Notes under the pieces: generated by a model
Seen by the model: only the letters and a program-made list of their open reading frames with translations
The model's database searches: none
Told to the model about the DNA's origin: nothing
In this document: positions 43,748-53,499 of the stretch, piece after piece
Layout: each line of letters opens with the position of its first letter
Numbering within the stretch: the stretch's first letter is position 1
Source: Streptococcus sp. Marseille-P6264
GTDB lineage: Bacteria > Bacillota > Bacilli > Lactobacillales > Streptococcaceae
Length of the DNA: 64,000 bases
Direction of reading: 5' to 3'
Assembly (NCBI RefSeq): GCF_902460355.1
Contig: NZ_CABPTO010000003.1
Location: 124,001 to 188,000, forward strand
Program-made: the position numbers and the translations under genes

Positions 43748-44929
43748 ATGACAGAAACTAAAGGATATTTTGGACAATTCGGCGGCTCCTTTGTACCAGA
43801 GCCTATCCAGGCCTTGCTGGATGAATTGGAAGCGACTTTTGAGAAGTACAAGGATGACCCAGAATTTTTAAAGGAATACCGACATTATTTGGCAGATTAT
43901 TCAGGACGGGAAACTCCGCTCTACTTTGCAGAAAGTCTGACCCAGCATCTGGGTGGAGCTAAGATTTATCTGAAGCGGGAAGATCTTAATCATCTGGGCT
44001 CGCATAAGCTCAACAATGTTTTGGGGCAGATTCTTCTAGCTAAGCGCATGGGCAAGACCCGAGTCATCGCTGAAACTGGAGCTGGCCAGCATGGTGTGGC
44101 AACTGCGGCAGCCGCAGCTAAGTTTGGTATGAAGTGCGATGTCTACATGGGTGCAGAGGATGTAGAACGCCAGCGGCTCAATGTTTTCCGTATGGAAATG
44201 ATGGGTGCGACTGTTCACGCTGTGGAAACAGGAACCAAAACACTCAAAGATGCTGTGGATGCGGCCTTTGGGGCTTGGATGAATGATTTGGAAGCATTCT
44301 ATGTTTTGGGTTCTGCTGTCGGTCCTCACCCTTATCCGACCATTGTCCATGAGTTCCAAAAGGTGATCAGTGAAGAATCACGCCGTCAGATTTTGGACAA
44401 GGAAGGCCGCTTGCCGGACTATGTTATTGCCTGCGTAGGCGGTGGCTCCAATGCTATCGGTGCCTTCTCCCAGTATGTGGCGGATGAAGAAGTCAAGTTG
44501 GTTGGTGTTGAAGCGGCTGGACGGGGTCTTGACACAGACCAGCATGCGGCGACCATGACCAAGGGAAGCGTCGGAGTAGTGGATGGTATGAAGACCTACG
44601 CTGTCTTTGCTGAAGATGGTCAGGTGGCACCGGTTTACTCCATTTCGGCAGGCTTGGACTATCCTGGAGTTGGTCCCGAACATGCTTTCTTTAAAGATTC
44701 TGGCCGAGTAGAATACGTAGCCGCGATAGATGATGAAGCTGTGGATGCCTTGCTTCTCTTGACACAAAAGGAAGGAATTTTGCCGGCAATCGAAAGCTCT
44801 CATGCCATTGCTGAAGCGATTAAGAGAGCTCCAAAATTGTCATCTGACCAAATCATTGTTATCAACGTATCCGGTCGTGGAGACAAGGATGTGGCAGCCG
44901 TTGCCGACTATCTAGAAAAACGAAAATAA
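43748..44929 (+). CDS. Tryptophan synthase beta chain, stand-alone copy
   Basis: 393-residue PLP enzyme of the TrpB1 type. The PLP lysine is K87 in HLGSHKLNN, against HTGAHKINN in the operon copy. [13 protein letters not shown] with the catalytic Glu, and the phosphate loop [12 protein letters not shown], are intact, so the enzyme should be active. It lies alone between two Trp T-boxes, with no trpA beside it, and is clearly diverged from the trpB at 49593. It may convert indole and serine to tryptophan or act with the operon TrpA. No terminator is seen after it. Confidence 0.88.
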   Translation: MTETKGYFGQFGGSFVPEPIQALLDELEATFEKYKDDPEFLKEYRHYLADYSGRETPLYFAESLTQHLGGAKIYLKREDLNHLGSHKLNNVLGQILLAKRMGKTRVIAETGAGQHGVATAAAAAKFGMKCDVYMGAEDVERQRLNVFRMEMMGATVHAVETGTKTLKDAVDAAFGAWMNDLEAFYVLGSAVGPHPYPTIVHEFQKVISEESRRQILDKEGRLPDYVIACVGGGSNAIGAFSQYVADEEVKLVGVEAAGRGLDTDQHAATMTKGSVGVVDGMKTYAVFAEDGQVAPVYSISAGLDYPGVGPEHAFFKDSGRVEYVAAIDDEAVDALLLLTQKEGILPAIESSHAIAEAIKRAPKLSSDQIIVINVSGRGDKDVAAVADYLEKRK

Positions 44930-44939
44930 AATACCCAGC

Positions 44940-45218
44940 AGAAGAGTAGTAACATCCCTCCTTTCAGAGAGTCTGTGGTTGCTGTAAACAGGCAGGAGAA
45001 GTTATGAAATGGGCTGCTGGAGTCAACATTTAGTCCTTTAGTTGAACTTTTATCACTTTGTTAGTTTACTTTGCCATAAGCCAGTATGCTGTCTTCTACT
45101 AAAAGGGATCTAAATGACTGTAAATAAGTAAATGAGATGTGGAGCATGAAAACTCCATAACTGAGGTGGCACCGCGATGACACGCCCTCACAGGATGAAC
45201 TGTGTGGGCGTTTTCTGT
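44940..45218 (+). promoter_or_regulatory. Tryptophan T-box riboswitch 2, before trpE
   Basis: Specifier region ATGGGCTGCTGG with TGG near 45009, T-box AACTGAGGTGGCACCGCG at about 45161-45178, and terminator CGCCCTCACAG-GATGAA-CTGTGTGGGCG with TTTTC. The middle of the leader (45020-45130) is longer than in T-box 1. No convincing promoter is seen between trpB and this leader. Confidence 0.92.
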
Positions 45219-45331
45219 AGTTTTAGAGCAAGTTATGACCGTGGACAGGTGCTATCTGTTCTTGTGAAATGCGGTCATGGCTAGCAGATCGCTCCTCTTT
45301 AAACGCTTCCAATTAAATAGAAAGAAACATT

Positions 45332-46690
45332 ATGCAAAAGATTTTACCAGCTGATATTTTATCGCCGATTCTGGCTTATATGCGGATTCAGGGCGACCAC
45401 AAGGTGATTTTGGAAAGTATTCCGAGAGATAGCGAGACAGCCCGCTTTTCTATCCTAGCTTATAATCCAGTCTTTGAAGTTCGCTATGAAAATGGCCAGC
45501 TAACAAAGAATGGGCAAGTAATTGAGGCAGATCCATTGGACTATCTGCATGAGTTGGCAGTAAAAAAAGATCATCATTCAGACCTGCCTTTTGGCGGTGG
45601 AGCCATCGGTTTTGTCGGTTATGATATGATTTCCCTCTATGAGGAGATTGGCCAGATTCCAGCTGATGTGATTGGGACGCCGGATATGCACTTTTTCGTC
45701 TATGAGAGTTACATGGTTTTTGACCATAAAAAAGACAAGGTCTATATCCTTGAGGAGGCACTCTACAGTGATAGAAGCGAAGCTGATTTGGCTGCTAGTC
45801 TGGAGCGTATCATGACTGAGCTGGCGCAGCCAGCGGCAGATGAATTTTCACCGCTGGAACTGTCCAGTTTGAACTTCCAGAGTCATATCGAGCAGACAGC
45901 TTTTGAAAAAATGGTGGAAGAAGCGCGTAGCTTGATTCGGCAGGGCGACATGTTCCAATGTGTACTCAGTCAGCGTTTTTCAGCAGAGTATTCTGGTAGA
46001 CCGCTGGATTACTATCGCAATCTGCGCGTGACCAACCCTTCCAACTATCTCTACTTTTATGATTTCGGGGATTATCAGATTATCGGAGCCAGCCCGGAAA
46101 GTCTGGTGTCTGTCAAGCAGGGTCAGGTCACGACCAATCCTATCGCTGGGACCAGACCGCGCGGGAAGGATGAAAGAGAAGATAAAGCCTTGGCAGAGGA
46201 GTTACTGGCTGACGAGAAGGAAGTGGCGGAGCACCGCATGTTAGTTGATTTGGGGCGTAATGATATCGGTAAAATTGCTCAAAATAACAGCGTGGAAGTC
46301 ACTAAGTACATGGAAGTGGAGTATTTCCGCTATGTCATGCACCTGACCAGTGTAGTTCGTGGTCAGCTTCTGCCCCAACTGACAGCTATGGATGCGCTCA
46401 AGTCAACCTTGCCGGCTGGTACCGTCTCGGGCGCGCCTAAGATTCGAGCTATGAAACGCATTTATGAGCTGGAGCAGGAAAAACGTGGCGTTTATGCGGG
46501 GGCTATCGGCTATCTGTCTGTGACAGGGGATATGGATTTTGCCATTGCTATCCGGACCATGATTTTGAAAAATGGCAAAGCTTACGTTCAAGCTGGAGCG
46601 GGTATTGTTTATGATTCGATCCCTACTAATGAATACCAAGAAACCATCAATAAGGCCAAATCAATGACCAAGATAGGAGAGATGCAATGA
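45332..46690 (+). CDS. trpE: Anthranilate synthase component I
   Basis: 452 residues of the chorismate-binding family. The N-terminal VILESIPRDSETARFS resembles the tryptophan feedback site (LLES-type). The catalytic core carries GDMFQCVLSQRFSAEY, NPIAGTRPRG, EHRMLVDLGRNDIG and TLPAGTVSGAPKIRAM. It converts chorismate with TrpG-derived ammonia to anthranilate. It is the first gene of the trp operon behind T-box 2. The ATG follows AGAAAGAAACATT, and the stop overlaps trpG by four bases. Confidence 0.96.
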   Translation: MQKILPADILSPILAYMRIQGDHKVILESIPRDSETARFSILAYNPVFEVRYENGQLTKNGQVIEADPLDYLHELAVKKDHHSDLPFGGGAIGFVGYDMISLYEEIGQIPADVIGTPDMHFFVYESYMVFDHKKDKVYILEEALYSDRSEADLAASLERIMTELAQPAADEFSPLELSSLNFQSHIEQTAFEKMVEEARSLIRQGDMFQCVLSQRFSAEYSGRPLDYYRNLRVTNPSNYLYFYDFGDYQIIGASPESLVSVKQGQVTTNPIAGTRPRGKDEREDKALAEELLADEKEVAEHRMLVDLGRNDIGKIAQNNSVEVTKYMEVEYFRYVMHLTSVVRGQLLPQLTAMDALKSTLPAGTVSGAPKIRAMKRIYELEQEKRGVYAGAIGYLSVTGDMDFAIAIRTMILKNGKAYVQAGAGIVYDSIPTNEYQETINKAKSMTKIGEMQ

Positions 46691-47250
46691 TTTTATTGAT
46701 TGATAATTATGATTCTTTTACTTACAATCTAGCCCAGTATATCGGCAATTTCGCAGAAGTCAAGGTTTTGAGAAATGATGATGCAGGGCTTTATCAAGCG
46801 GCAGAAGAAGCGGATGCCTTGGTGCTGTCTCCGGGTCCAGGTTGGCCAGCAGATGCAGGACGGATGGAAGAACTTATTCGCGATTTTGCTGGTAAGAAGC
46901 CGATTTTGGGGATTTGCTTGGGGCACCAAGCCATTGCAGAAGTATTTGGCGGAAAGCTAGGTTTGGCTCCCAAAGTCATGCACGGCAAGCAAAGTATTCT
47001 GCGCTTTGAGGAAAAATCTCCTATCTATCAAGGGATAGAAGATGGACGGCCAGTCATGCGTTATCATTCGATTTTGATTGAGGAGATGCCAGAGGACTTT
47101 GAAGTGACGGCTCGGGCAGTTGATGACAACTCGATCATGGCTATTCAGCATAAGCGCCTGCCCATTTATGGTTTTCAGTATCATCCAGAAAGTATTGGCA
47201 CGCCAGACGGCTTGTCGTCCATCAAAAATTTCATCGACTTAGTAAAATAG
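46687..47250 (+). CDS. trpG: Anthranilate synthase component II (glutamine amidotransferase)
   Basis: 187-residue class I glutaminase. The nucleophile is Cys77 in GICLGHQAI, and the His-Glu pair is in QYHPES near the C-terminus. It supplies ammonia to TrpE. It is encoded separately, not fused to TrpD. It overlaps trpE by four bases and lies ten bases before trpD. Confidence 0.95.
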   Translation: MILLIDNYDSFTYNLAQYIGNFAEVKVLRNDDAGLYQAAEEADALVLSPGPGWPADAGRMEELIRDFAGKKPILGICLGHQAIAEVFGGKLGLAPKVMHGKQSILRFEEKSPIYQGIEDGRPVMRYHSILIEEMPEDFEVTARAVDDNSIMAIQHKRLPIYGFQYHPESIGTPDGLSSIKNFIDLVK

Positions 47251-47260
47251 GGGAAGAATT

Positions 47261-48265
47261 ATGAAAGAAATTATTGCAAAACTAGCTGATTTTAAGGATT
47301 TAAGTAGCTCGGAAGTGTCAGATGTGCTAGAGCGCATCGTTACTAGAAGAGTAACGGAAACACAAATTGCGGCCTTTTTGCTAGCTCTCAAGATGAAAGG
47401 GGAAACAGTAGAGGAACGGACGGCTTTAGCTCAGGCTATGCGAGGCCATACTCCGCAGATCCCTACTACAATCCGCACAGCCATGGACAATTGTGGAACT
47501 GGTGGTGACAGATCATTTAGTTTCAATGTTTCGACCACAGCGGCCTTCGTATTAGCAGGTGGTGGGATCAAGATGGCTAAGCACGGCAATAGATCCATTA
47601 CCTCTAAATCAGGCTCAGCTGATGTTTTAGAAGCTTTGGGGATTAACCTAAACATGGATACAGCCAGCTTGGGTAAGATCTTTGATCAGACGGGGATAGT
47701 CTTTCTTTTTGCTAAAAACCTTCATCCAGCTATGAAATATATCATGCCAGCTCGTCTCAGTCTAGGTGTTCCCACTATCATGAACCTGACTGGACCGCTC
47801 ATCCATCCTATGGCTCTAGAAACCCAGCTTTTGGGCACCAGTCGGCCAGATATGCTGGAGAGCACGGCAGAGGTTTTGAAAAACATGGGGCGTAAACGTG
47901 CAGTGGTCGTGTCGGGTCCAGATGGTCTGGACGAGGCCGGTCTTCATGGTCGTACCCAGTATGCGCTGCTGGCAGATGGGGAGATTAGCCTGCACAGCTT
48001 TCTACCATCAGACATTGGCATGGAAGAAATTCCTCTTGAAGCAATTCGTGGAGGCAATGCCAAAGAAAATGCAGATATTCTAGTATCTGTCCTGCAAAAT
48101 CAAGCCAGCCCTTATTTGGAAATGACAGTTCTGAACGCAGGTCTAGGCTTCTTTGCCAATGGGAAATCAGACAGTATCGAAGAAGGAATATCTTTGGCTC
48201 GCCAAGTGATCGCCAGTGGCGCAGCCTATGAAAAACTCAAGCAACTACAGGAGTATCAGAAATGA
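47261..48265 (+). CDS. trpD: Anthranilate phosphoribosyltransferase
   Basis: 334 residues. The PRPP-binding motif [17 protein letters not shown] lies near 78-94, and the family's [20 protein letters not shown] follows, with the anthranilate-site [10 protein letters not shown] further on. It adds phosphoribose to anthranilate. AGGGGAAGAATT precedes the ATG, and it overlaps trpC by four bases. Confidence 0.96.
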   Translation: MKEIIAKLADFKDLSSSEVSDVLERIVTRRVTETQIAAFLLALKMKGETVEERTALAQAMRGHTPQIPTTIRTAMDNCGTGGDRSFSFNVSTTAAFVLAGGGIKMAKHGNRSITSKSGSADVLEALGINLNMDTASLGKIFDQTGIVFLFAKNLHPAMKYIMPARLSLGVPTIMNLTGPLIHPMALETQLLGTSRPDMLESTAEVLKNMGRKRAVVVSGPDGLDEAGLHGRTQYALLADGEISLHSFLPSDIGMEEIPLEAIRGGNAKENADILVSVLQNQASPYLEMTVLNAGLGFFANGKSDSIEEGISLARQVIASGAAYEKLKQLQEYQK

Positions 48266-49029
48266 GCAAAGAATTTCTCCCGACCATTCTAAAGCAAAAA
48301 GAGCAGGAAGTGGCGGCCATGTCCTATGAAGAGCTGCAACCTCTGCGCTCGACCTATTCCCTCTATGACTATCTCAAAAGTCATCCTCAAGAGCTGCAGC
48401 TGATTGCTGAGGTCAAAAAAGCTAGCCCCAGTCTGGGAGATATAAATCTTGCTGTGGATATAGTGGAGCAGGCTCACACCTATGAACGATGCGGTGCAGC
48501 TATGATTTCGGTTCTGACAGATGAGATTTTCTTCAAAGGACATCTGGATTACCTGAGAGAGATTTCCAGTCAAGTGACCATTCCAACCCTCAATAAAGAC
48601 TTTATCATTGATGAAAAACAGATTGTTCGTGCCCGCAATGCCGGAGCGACAGTTATTCTTCTGATTGTGGCTGCCTTGCCTGAAAAGCGGCTGCAAGAGC
48701 TCTATGATTTTGCGACGAGTTTAGGCTTGGAAGTTCTGGTCGAAACCCATAATCTGGCGGAGCTGGAAATTGCCCATAGAATAGGAGCACAGATAATCGG
48801 TGTCAATAACCGCAATCTAGTCACTTTTGAGACAGATATCAATACTAGTCTCCAGTTGTCTGCCCATTTCAAAGATGACAGGGTTTACGTATCAGAATCC
48901 GCTATTTTCAGCAGGGAAGATGCTGAGCCAGTAGCTCCTTATTTCCATGCGATTTTAGTCGGAACAGCCCTGATGCAGGCTGAGGATGTGGCAGAAAAAA
49001 TCAAGGAGCTGAAAATTGACAAAGGTTAA
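48262..49029 (+). CDS. trpC: Indole-3-glycerol phosphate synthase
   Basis: 255-residue TIM barrel with the catalytic lysine in [11 protein letters not shown], the second lysine region in [12 protein letters not shown], and the phosphate loops VNNRNL and YVSESAIFS. It closes CdRP to indole-3-glycerol phosphate. It overlaps trpD by four and trpF by 14 bases. Confidence 0.96.
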   Translation: MSKEFLPTILKQKEQEVAAMSYEELQPLRSTYSLYDYLKSHPQELQLIAEVKKASPSLGDINLAVDIVEQAHTYERCGAAMISVLTDEIFFKGHLDYLREISSQVTIPTLNKDFIIDEKQIVRARNAGATVILLIVAALPEKRLQELYDFATSLGLEVLVETHNLAELEIAHRIGAQIIGVNNRNLVTFETDINTSLQLSAHFKDDRVYVSESAIFSREDAEPVAPYFHAILVGTALMQAEDVAEKIKELKIDKG

Positions 49030-49603
49030 GATTTGCGGCTTGTCAACGGCCAGCGCTGTGGAAACGGCATGCCAGGCTGGTGCAGATTACATTGGCTTTG
49101 TCTTTGCTGAGAGCCGTCGGAGGGTCAGTTTGGAGCAAGCTCAGAAGCTAGCTGCCTTGGTGCCGCCTGCTGTCCGAAAGGTAGGAGTTTTCGTCTCTCC
49201 GAGCTTGTCGGAGCTAGAGGAAGCTATTTCAGTGGCAAATCTGGATTTGGTGCAGATTCATGGCGATTTTGATGAAGAACTCCTGACTCAGGTTGGCCGG
49301 CCGGTTATTCGAGCGTATCAGGTCAAGGGTGAGTTAAAGGGGGTCAGCCAACAAGCGGACTATCTACTCTTTGATGCTCCTCTTGCTGGTAGTGGTCAGA
49401 CCTTTGACTGGCAAGCTTTTGACAAGAATCAAATCCACCAGCCCTTCTTTATCGCCGGTGGTTTGAATGCAGGAAATGTCCGAGAAGCTATTCAGCACTT
49501 TGCCCCTTACGCAGTTGATGTCTCAAGCGGGGTCGAGACGGATGGCCAGAAGGATTTACAAAAGATAACAGAATTTATAGAAAGAGTGAAAAATGGCATA
49601 TAA
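49016..49603 (+). CDS. trpF: Phosphoribosylanthranilate isomerase
   Basis: 195-residue TIM barrel with Cys7 and the [11 protein letters not shown] start, [12 protein letters not shown], and the C-terminal phosphate loops [11 protein letters not shown] and VDVSSGVET. Translation begins at TTG 49016 behind AAGGAGCTG. The overlap with trpC is 14 bases and with trpB 11 bases, so it is fully embedded in the operon. Confidence 0.95.
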   Translation: MTKVKICGLSTASAVETACQAGADYIGFVFAESRRRVSLEQAQKLAALVPPAVRKVGVFVSPSLSELEEAISVANLDLVQIHGDFDEELLTQVGRPVIRAYQVKGELKGVSQQADYLLFDAPLAGSGQTFDWQAFDKNQIHQPFFIAGGLNAGNVREAIQHFAPYAVDVSSGVETDGQKDLQKITEFIERVKNGI

Positions 49604-50816
49604 TCAACCCAATCAAGAAGGATTTTATGGTGAGTTTGGCGGGCGATTTGTTCCCGAAACGCTGATGACAGCAGTTTTGGAATTGGACAAAGCCTACCGT
49701 GAGAGTAAAAAAGACCCAGCCTTTCAGGCTGAGCTGGACGAGTTGCTGAAGCAGTATGTAGGGCGGGAAAATCCTCTCTATTTTGCAAAAAATCTGACAG
49801 CCTATGCTGGCGGTGCTAAGATTTATCTGAAGCGGGAAGACCTCAATCATACTGGTGCCCATAAAATAAATAATGCTCTAGGCCAGGTCCTGTTAGCCAA
49901 GCGAATGGGCAAGAAGAAAATTATTGCCGAGACTGGTGCGGGTCAGCATGGAGTAGCTACAGCCACAGCTGCAGCCCTTTTCAACATGGATTGTACTATC
50001 TACATGGGCGAAGAAGACGTCAAGCGCCAAGCCCTCAATGTCTTTCGGATGGAACTTTTAGGAGCTAAGGTAGAGTCTGTGACTGATGGTTCTCGAGTCC
50101 TCAAGGATGCAGTCAATGCAGCCTTGCGAGCTTGGGTGGCTCAGGTCGATGATACTCACTATATTATGGGGTCAGCTTTGGGTCCCCATCCTTTCCCAGA
50201 GATTGTCCGCGACTATCAGAGCGTGATTGGGCGTGAGGCCAAGCGCCAGTTTGCTGAGCAAAATGCAGGTGCCTTACCCGATGCTTTAGTGGCCTGCGTT
50301 GGCGGGGGTTCCAATGCTATTGGGCTCTTTTATCCCTTTGTAGACGATAGCACAGTTGCCATGTATGGAACAGAAGCGGCTGGGCGAGGCATCGATACAG
50401 ATGAACACGCTGCGACCTTAACCAAGGGCCGGCCAGGTGTTTTGCACGGTGCCTTGATGGATGTCCTGCAGGATGAGCAAGGGCAGATTCTGGAAGCTTT
50501 CTCTATCTCTGCCGGGCTAGACTATCCGGGCATCGGTCCTGAACATTCTCATTTTAATGCTATCAAACGTGCCACTTATGTGCCAGTCACAGACGAAGAA
50601 GCCTTGGAAGCCTTCCAGCTCCTGTCTCGTATCGAAGGGATTATCCCTGCTCTAGAGTCTAGCCACGCTATTGCTTACGCAGTTAAGCTGGCTAAGGAGT
50701 TGGGGCCAGATAAATCAATGATCGTCTGCCTATCCGGCCGTGGTGATAAGGATGTCGTTCAGGTAAAGGAACGCTTGGAAAGAGAAGCGGCTCAAAAAGG
50801 AGGTGCCCATGACTAA
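49593..50816 (+). CDS. trpB: Tryptophan synthase beta chain, operon copy
   Basis: 407 residues. The PLP lysine is K91 in HTGAHKINN, with [13 protein letters not shown] and [13 protein letters not shown]. This is the partner of TrpA: the genes overlap by eight bases, counting the trpA start at 50809. Compared with the stand-alone copy it keeps the canonical TrpB motifs more closely. It catalyses indole plus serine to tryptophan. Confidence 0.97.
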   Translation: MAYNQPNQEGFYGEFGGRFVPETLMTAVLELDKAYRESKKDPAFQAELDELLKQYVGRENPLYFAKNLTAYAGGAKIYLKREDLNHTGAHKINNALGQVLLAKRMGKKKIIAETGAGQHGVATATAAALFNMDCTIYMGEEDVKRQALNVFRMELLGAKVESVTDGSRVLKDAVNAALRAWVAQVDDTHYIMGSALGPHPFPEIVRDYQSVIGREAKRQFAEQNAGALPDALVACVGGGSNAIGLFYPFVDDSTVAMYGTEAAGRGIDTDEHAATLTKGRPGVLHGALMDVLQDEQGQILEAFSISAGLDYPGIGPEHSHFNAIKRATYVPVTDEEALEAFQLLSRIEGIIPALESSHAIAYAVKLAKELGPDKSMIVCLSGRGDKDVVQVKERLEREAAQKGGAHD

Positions 50817-51585
50817 AACACTCACTCAGCATTTAGAAGCCATCAAAAAAGCAGGTAAGGGGATTTTCCTTCCCTATATTATGGCTGGTGATCACGAGAA
50901 AGGTTTAGCGGGATTAGCAGAAACTATCGCATTTTTGGAAAACTTGGGCGTGTCAGCCGTTGAAATCGGCCTGCCATTTTCAGACCCTGTTGCAGATGGG
51001 CCAGTTATTGAAGAAGCCGGTCTGAGAAGTCTGAGCCACCATACTTCGGCCAAGTCTTTAGTCGCAAGCTTGCAGAATTTGGACACTCAGCTGCCTCTCA
51101 TCATCATGACCTACTTCAATCCTATCTTCCAATACGGTCTCAAAGATTTTGTCAAGGATTTAGCTAGGACACCGGTTAAAGGTTTGATTATTCCGGATCT
51201 GCCCTACGAGCATAGGGACTTTATCCTGCCTCTGCTGGAAGATTCAGATATCGCTCTAGTTCCTTTAGTGAGCCTGACGACTGGTCTAGAACGTCAGCAG
51301 GAGCTGGTCAAGGAAGCTGAAGGTTTTATCTATGCTGTAGCCATCAACGGTGTGACAGGTAAGAGCGGAAGTTACCGCAATGATTTGGACCAGCATTTGA
51401 GCAAACTCCGTGATATTGCAGAGATTCCAGTGCTGACGGGCTTTGGAGTTTCGACTTTAGAGGATGTTGACCGCTTCAATCAAGTCTCAGATGGAGTCAT
51501 TGTCGGATCTAAGATTGTCAAAGCTCTTCATGAAAAGGATGCCGGTATAGCAGCCTTTATCCAAGCAGCAGCTTATAAGAAATAA
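50809..51585 (+). CDS. trpA: Tryptophan synthase alpha chain
   Basis: 258-residue TIM barrel. The catalytic residues are in [14 protein letters not shown] (Glu) and [10 protein letters not shown] (Asp), and the phosphate loop is GFGVST. It releases indole from indole-3-glycerol phosphate and channels it to TrpB. ATG 50809 follows AAAAAGGAGGTGCCC; an in-frame GTG at 50803 lies within that ribosome site. The 3' end overlaps the converging prepilin peptidase gene by 29 bases, and no separate terminator is visible. Confidence 0.96.
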   Translation: MTKTLTQHLEAIKKAGKGIFLPYIMAGDHEKGLAGLAETIAFLENLGVSAVEIGLPFSDPVADGPVIEEAGLRSLSHHTSAKSLVASLQNLDTQLPLIIMTYFNPIFQYGLKDFVKDLARTPVKGLIIPDLPYEHRDFILPLLEDSDIALVPLVSLTTGLERQQELVKEAEGFIYAVAINGVTGKSGSYRNDLDQHLSKLRDIAEIPVLTGFGVSTLEDVDRFNQVSDGVIVGSKIVKALHEKDAGIAAFIQAAAYKK

Positions 51586-52216
51586 GAACTACCACACCAA
51601 ACAAAAGACAAGGCACAAAAGCTAGCCTGTCTTTTTTCTTTTTAAAGCAGAAACAGGCGAGGCCAGAGAAGCTAGCTATTTGGATAAGAATGAGAATCTC
51701 TGTTAGGCTGAAAATAGCAGAGCAGGAAGCTAGAAAGAGAAAGTCGCCAGCTCCAATACGAAGATTAAAAAAGAAGGCTAGAAGTCCCAAGGTTAAAAAG
51801 AAGAGCATGAGCGGATTGATGCCCGCTGTCGCCATCAGCAAAAACTGAAAGATTAGCCAGACCAGAAGGGGGTATTCTTGCTCGCGCTGATCGTAGATGG
51901 CCAAGGTCAAGCCCATAGTTAGCAGTAAGAGCTGGGCTAGCGGAAGATAGCCTAAACTCCAGCTTAGAAAAAGCAAGCCCAGCACTAACTCAAAAGCAGC
52001 ATACCAGATAGGAAGGCGGATCTTGCAGAAACGGCAATGGAAGCCGTTAAGCAACTGAGACAGGATAGGGACCAAATCCCGTGCTTTGAGTATCTGCTTG
52101 CAGTTGTCACAGTGGCTGCTTGGAGAGATGATGGACTGTGCAGGGAAGCGGTCAATGACTAAGCCAAGAAAGGAGGCTAGAACCGTTCCAACTAGAAAAA
52201 AGTATAGATGAATCAT
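51557..52216 (-). CDS. Type 4 prepilin peptidase (PilD/ComC family)
   Basis: 219-residue polytopic membrane protease. The two CxxC pairs (CDNC near 36-39 and CRFC near 60-63) form the zinc site of the methylase-containing PilD type. The catalytic aspartates are in [10 protein letters not shown] and RIGAGDFLF. It cleaves leader peptides of type IV pilin-like proteins, in streptococci mainly the competence pilus and, in S. sanguinis, the surface T4P. It stands alone, converges on trpA with a 29-base overlap and starts at ATG 52216. Confidence 0.92.
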   Translation of the reverse strand: MIHLYFFLVGTVLASFLGLVIDRFPAQSIISPSSHCDNCKQILKARDLVPILSQLLNGFHCRFCKIRLPIWYAAFELVLGLLFLSWSLGYLPLAQLLLLTMGLTLAIYDQREQEYPLLVWLIFQFLLMATAGINPLMLFFLTLGLLAFFFNLRIGAGDFLFLASCSAIFSLTEILILIQIASFSGLACFCFKKKKDRLAFVPCLLFGVVVLISYKLLLG

Positions 52217-52298
52217 ACTTGTTTATTCGTGATTTTGAGCAGAAAAATTTTGAAATTTTACAACTTTTCTAATAAAGTAAAATTTTGAGTTTTAAGGC

Positions 52299-52362
52299 TT
52301 GACTTTCTTAATTAGAAGCATTATAATTAAAACATAATCAATAAAGATTAGAATGATTACAA
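52299..52362 (+). promoter_or_regulatory. dpr promoter with PerR box
   Basis: TTGACT (52299-52304) and TATAAT (52322-52327) are 17 bases apart. TTAGAATGATTACAA at 52348-52362 is a near match to the 15-base PerR palindrome, placed just after the transcription start, where a repressor would act. Confidence 0.75.
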
Positions 52363-52383
52363 ATAAAAAAGAGAGGTATCATT

Positions 52384-52899
52384 ATGACTCAAGTAAAACA
52401 TGGCGCTGCAGCAGACGTAGCAACTTTCACTAACCAAAATTCTTTACCAAAAACAAAAGCAGTTCTTAACCAAGTGGTTTCAGATCTTTATACAGCTCGT
52501 ATTGCTCTTCACCAAGTTCACTGGTATATGCGTGGTGCAGGCTTCATGGTATGGCATCCAAAAATGGACGAATACATGGATACAATTGATGAAACCTTGG
52601 ATGAAGTTAGCGAACGCTTGATTACTCTAGGTGGCAAGCCTTATTCAACTCTGACAGAGTTTATCCAACACAGCAAAATTGAGGAAAAGGCTGGCGAATT
52701 CAGCAAGAATGTTGAAGAAAGCTTGGAGCGCGTGATTGAAATCTTCCGTTATCTGACAGATCTTTACCAAGAAGCTATGGATGTAACGGATGAAGAAGGC
52801 GACGATGTAACCAATGACATCTTCGTTGGTGCTAAGGCAGACCTTGAAAAGACGATCTGGATGTTGACAGCTGAGCTTGGCCAAGCACCAGGTTTGTAA
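52384..52899 (+). CDS. dpr: Dps-like peroxide resistance protein Dpr
   Basis: 171-residue ferritin-like protein. The intersubunit ferroxidase residues lie in ALHQVHWYMRG and HPKMDEYMDTIDETLDEVSE, and the N-terminal 20 residues are variable as in streptococcal Dpr. The 12-mer stores iron and prevents hydroxyl radical formation, important for species that make hydrogen peroxide. The codons are strongly biased, as in abundant proteins. AGAGAGGTATC precedes the ATG. Confidence 0.95.
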   Translation: MTQVKHGAAADVATFTNQNSLPKTKAVLNQVVSDLYTARIALHQVHWYMRGAGFMVWHPKMDEYMDTIDETLDEVSERLITLGGKPYSTLTEFIQHSKIEEKAGEFSKNVEESLERVIEIFRYLTDLYQEAMDVTDEEGDDVTNDIFVGAKADLEKTIWMLTAELGQAPGL

Positions 52900-52910
52900 A
52901 ATGATGTTTA

Positions 52911-53087
52911 AGAGGCTGGGACAAAAGTCCTAGCCTCTTAATTGTCTTTGGATTGTCGAGCAAGACGCAGTGGTTGAGTGGGCTCTACTACGCTGATTTC
53001 ATCAGCTTTTACAGCCCTACTCAACTGTGCGGAGGTGGGACGATGAAATCGAATTCTAACGAATGACCGATTTCTGTCCCACTCTCT
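52911..53087. repeat. Dispersed 177-bp intergenic repeat, copy 2
   Basis: It matches 2751-2927 at 172 of 177 positions, in the same orientation, including both ends. It again begins within about 15 bases of the end of a gene (here dpr) and could fold into a long hairpin at its ends. Confidence 0.92.
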
Positions 53088-53095
53088 GTTTTTTT

Positions 53096-53128
53096 CTTAA
53101 GGATTGTTTAAGCTTCTTCCTTTATACT
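53096..53128 (+). promoter_or_regulatory. CiaR-dependent promoter of a small RNA
   Basis: CTTAAG-GATTG-TTTAAG, exactly ten bases, then TATACT (53123-53128). This is the CiaR arrangement with one mismatch in the first half. Confidence 0.8.
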
Positions 53129-53134
53129 AAGATT

Positions 53135-53237
53135 ATCAAATGAAGACCTCCTAACTTTGTTTGATAGAACTCCTAAACTTTTCTTTTTCATAATAATCTC
53201 CTGAAAAGGCAGTCTCCATGGCTGTCTTTTCTGTTTT
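53135..53237 (+). ncRNA. csRNA-type small RNA (CiaR-dependent)
   Basis: About 100 nt from the predicted start to a terminator AAAAGGCAGTC-TCCAT-GGCTGTCTTTT with a further T-rich run. The first hairpin pairs ATCAAA with TTTGAT and displays GACCTCCTAAC in its loop; AACTCCTAAAC and ATCTCCTGAA follow. These CCTCCT-like stretches are complementary to ribosome-binding sites, the hallmark of streptococcal csRNAs, which repress translation of several targets. No open frame of note exists in the region. Confidence 0.8.
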
Positions 53238-53263
53238 GCTATCTTGAAAACTCTGCTAAAATC

Positions 53264-53272
53264 TGATAAAAT
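53264..53272 (+). promoter_or_regulatory. Extended -10 promoter of yqgQ
   Basis: TGA-TAAAAT ends seven bases before ATG 53280, so the yqgQ message is predicted to be leaderless. There is no ribosome site before the ATG (GATAAAATATAGCTC). Confidence 0.55.
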
Positions 53273-53279
53273 ATAGCTC

Positions 53280-53498
53280 ATGAAAACACTCTATGATGTG
53301 CAGCAATTTCTTAAAAATTTCGGAATCATTATCTATATGGGCAAGCGTCTTTATGATATTGAAATGATGAAAATTGAGTTGGAACGGATTTACGATGCCG
53401 GCCTGATGGATAAGCTTGATTATCTAGAGGCTGAGGCTGTCCTACGCAGAGAGCATCAAGCAGAGTTGAAGTATTTAGAAGATAAAGGGAGAAACTAG
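53280..53498 (+). CDS. YqgQ-like DUF910 protein
   Basis: 72 residues (MKTLYDVQQFLKNFGIIIYM at the start), matching the DUF910/YqgQ family of small helical proteins, probably nucleic-acid binding, function unknown. The next gene, a rhodanese-like protein, starts two bases after the stop, the same pairing as in other Firmicutes. Confidence 0.82.
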   Translation: MKTLYDVQQFLKNFGIIIYMGKRLYDIEMMKIELERIYDAGLMDKLDYLEAEAVLRREHQAELKYLEDKGRN

Positions 53499-53499
53499 A

